This document shows, piece after piece, positions 21,936 to 23,294 of a stretch of DNA of 23,294 nt. The position numbers were made by a program, and so were the translations under genes. The DNA comes from Bacilli bacterium. GTDB lineage: Bacteria > Bacillota_I > Bacilli_A > RF39 > UBA660. Within the stretch, counting starts at the first letter, position 1. Each line of letters begins with the position of its first letter. Under the pieces are notes generated by a model that saw only the letters and a list, made by a program, of their open reading frames with translations, was not told the DNA's origin and ran no database searches. Location: assembly GCA_022801735.1 (NCBI GenBank), contig JAAWSW010000012.1, forward strand, positions 1-23,294, read 5' to 3'.

Positions 21936-23294
21936 ATGCAAATAGGAATGTCAGTAATTGTTTGCAGTTTTATTTATTTATTGCTTTTAGGCATAATATA
22001 TATGAAAAAAGATAGGATAAAAACATTTGAAACAGATGTATATGGTTTCTTATTGATATCAAATATTATTGGATTAGCATTAGAATTTTTATGTTGTTTA
22101 ACAGTAATGAATCAAGAACAAATTCCTGTCATCAATTATATAACTAATAGGCTATATTTAATTTATTTTGTAACATTTATAACTGTTTTTACCATTTATG
22201 TTTATTATGTTTCATTTAAAGATAACAAAGCTAAATCAAATAGATTTTTAGAAAAAGGTAGTAGGGCAAGGGTTGGTGCTACAATAGCATATATAATTGG
22301 TATTATGGCAGTTACATTACTCCCTTTATATTACTATTATGATACAAATGCTGTATACTCTTATGGACCTGCTACAGAGGCTTTATATCTGATATGTTTT
22401 ATTTATCTTATTGTTGATTTGTATTGTTTAATAAGAAATTATAAAAATATAAAATCCAAGAAAAATATTCCCCTGTTTGTATTATTTATTTGTCTAGTTA
22501 TTGCATTTACTATAAGAACAATAAATCCTGGAATAATTTTAATCACTTCATCTTTTGCACTAGTAACAGCAATTATGTATTTTACGATTGAGAATCCTGA
22601 TACTAAAATGATAAGTGAACTTTATAAAAATAGGAAACTTATTGAAAAATCAAACGAAGATACTTCAAAATTTATATTTAGAATGACACAAGATATTAAA
22701 AAACCAGTAAAAGATATTATCTCAATAAGTCATAGTATGACAAGCATGGATGATAGAGAGGCTTTATTATCTGCAGGTAAATATATAAATAACTATGCTA
22801 ATCAAATAGATTATTTAATGAATAAAGCATTAAATATATCTAATATGGACACACAAAAAATAAAAGTATTTGATACAAGATATAATGTTGAAAATCTATT
22901 TAAAGAAATTACCTTTAGAGCCAAAGAAGACATAAAAGAAAATATTAAATTTGATTTTAATATTAGTAGTAATATTCCTACATATCTATATGGAGATACG
23001 ATAAAATTAAAACAAGTGATTTCATCAGTAATTAATATTGCTAATGACTTTACTACAGAAGGATTTATTTCATTAGATGTAAGTTCAATTATTAGATATA
23101 ATATGTGTAGATTAATTATAACTATTGAGGATTCAGGAAAAGGAATTGGAATAGATAGAATTAACCAAATCTTAAGTTTCAATAGTGATGACTTAAAAAA
23201 TATAGATACTGATAATAAAGACGATAGAAAATTAGATATTTTATCAGTAAAAAAACTAATCAATATGTTAGGTGGTTCATTAATGATTAAGAGC
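21936..23294 (+). CDS. Multi-TM histidine-kinase-like protein with degenerate phospho-acceptor site, 3' end outside the window
   Basis: The frame is open from ATG 21936 (RBS TGGAG) to the last base: 453 residues, C-terminus missing. Residues 1-217 hold about seven hydrophobic helices (near 5-23, 36-56, 68-93, 112-134, 147-166, 178-194 and 199-217), so it is an integral membrane sensor. A coiled linker (220-245) leads to a DHp-like helix. The H-box that should read SHEIRTPL is TQDIKKPV (251-258), with Gln252 in place of the phospho-accepting His. In the ATPase domain the N-box is altered (QVISSVINIANDFT; Ile368 where the metal-binding Asn is expected), G1 is intact (DSGKGIG, 399-405), and G2 is weak (RKLDILSVKKL instead of GLGLSIVK). 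I infer a pseudokinase or a much-diverged kinase. No response regulator is visible before the window ends. Confidence 0.85.
   Translation, partial: MQIGMSVIVCSFIYLLLLGIIYMKKDRIKTFETDVYGFLLISNIIGLALEFLCCLTVMNQEQIPVINYITNRLYLIYFVTFITVFTIYVYYVSFKDNKAKSNRFLEKGSRARVGATIAYIIGIMAVTLLPLYYYYDTNAVYSYGPATEALYLICFIYLIVDLYCLIRNYKNIKSKKNIPLFVLFICLVIAFTIRTINPGIILITSSFALVTAIMYFTIENPDTKMISELYKNRKLIEKSNEDTSKFIFRMTQDIKKPVKDIISISHSMTSMDDREALLSAGKYINNYANQIDYLMNKALNISNMDTQKIKVFDTRYNVENLFKEITFRAKEDIKENIKFDFNISSNIPTYLYGDTIKLKQVISSVINIANDFTTEGFISLDVSSIIRYNMCRLIITIEDSGKGIGIDRINQILSFNSDDLKNIDTDNKDDRKLDILSVKKLINMLGGSLMIKS

Noticed and set aside
22811..23263. Minus-strand open frame of 150 codons near the right edge
   Set aside because: Antisense to the histidine-kinase-like gene, whose G1 box, membrane helices, promoter and RBS are clear on the plus strand.
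1..23294. Mycoplasma-type genetic code (TGA = Trp), suggested by the AT-richness
   Set aside because: Trp codons are TGG throughout and TGA ends genes (for example 13982-13984, and 5372-5374 on the minus strand).
1..23294. tRNA or rRNA genes, CRISPR arrays, insertion sequences, integrases or attachment sites
   Set aside because: None seen: no CCA-ended cloverleaf, no regular spaced repeats, no transposase or recombinase motifs. The T-box at 6686-6899 is a tRNA sensor, not a tRNA.

Overview
The window is very AT-rich DNA, by eye roughly a quarter to 30% G+C. It uses the standard bacterial code: Trp is TGG, and TGA acts as a stop in several genes. Strong purine-rich ribosome binding sites, a T-box riboswitch, SpoVT, a CBS/DRTGG-type family II pyrophosphatase and a KMSKS-type TyrRS all point to a low-GC Bacillota (Firmicutes) with sporulation ancestry. 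An uncultured gut Bacilli/Clostridia-like lineage is plausible, but that is inference.

Layout. 1-3671: the 3' part of mfd, then an overlapping unknown gene (151 aa), closed by a bidirectional terminator. 3692-6025, minus strand: a CBS/DRTGG family II pyrophosphatase, preceded by a 217-aa protein with a C-terminal membrane anchor. 6140-6661: spoVT, divergent from the minus-strand pair. The mfd...spoVT neighbourhood recalls Bacillus, with the minus-strand pair inserted. 6651-9905: a promoter and a T-box with an apparent AUG (Met) specifier, then an operon of dUTPase, DHH phosphoesterase and metG. 9971-12446: a tight run of two Nudix hydrolases, a GNAT acetyltransferase and an aminoglycoside-phosphotransferase-fold kinase. 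12542-13984: a short RelA/SpoT homologue. 14051-15940: a 25-codon peptide gene with a strong RBS, a small terminator-like hairpin, and two overlapping radical SAM genes. 15999-17207: tyrS. 17291-19867: GNAT, a CYTH-like protein, gltX. 20000-21862: an AMP-forming acyl ligase. 21936 to the right edge: a multi-TM histidine-kinase-like protein that runs off the window.

How the parts fit. Much of the window is translation and stress housekeeping: three aminoacyl-tRNA synthetases (Met, Tyr, Glu), a (p)ppGpp enzyme, nucleotide sanitation (dUTPase, Nudix, DHH phosphoesterase) and transcription-coupled repair. The best candidate for an undescribed system is the three-gene cassette at 14051-15940. It looks like a minimal ribosomally made, post-translationally modified peptide (RiPP) locus: one tiny Cys-free precursor and two unlike radical SAM enzymes, with no visible transporter or protease.

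Two proteins carry telling active-site losses. The RelA/SpoT homologue keeps its hydrolase residues, but its synthetase catalytic Glu is Gln and the regulatory C-terminus is missing. The terminal histidine-kinase-like protein has Gln in place of the phospho-accepting His, plus weakened N and G2 boxes.
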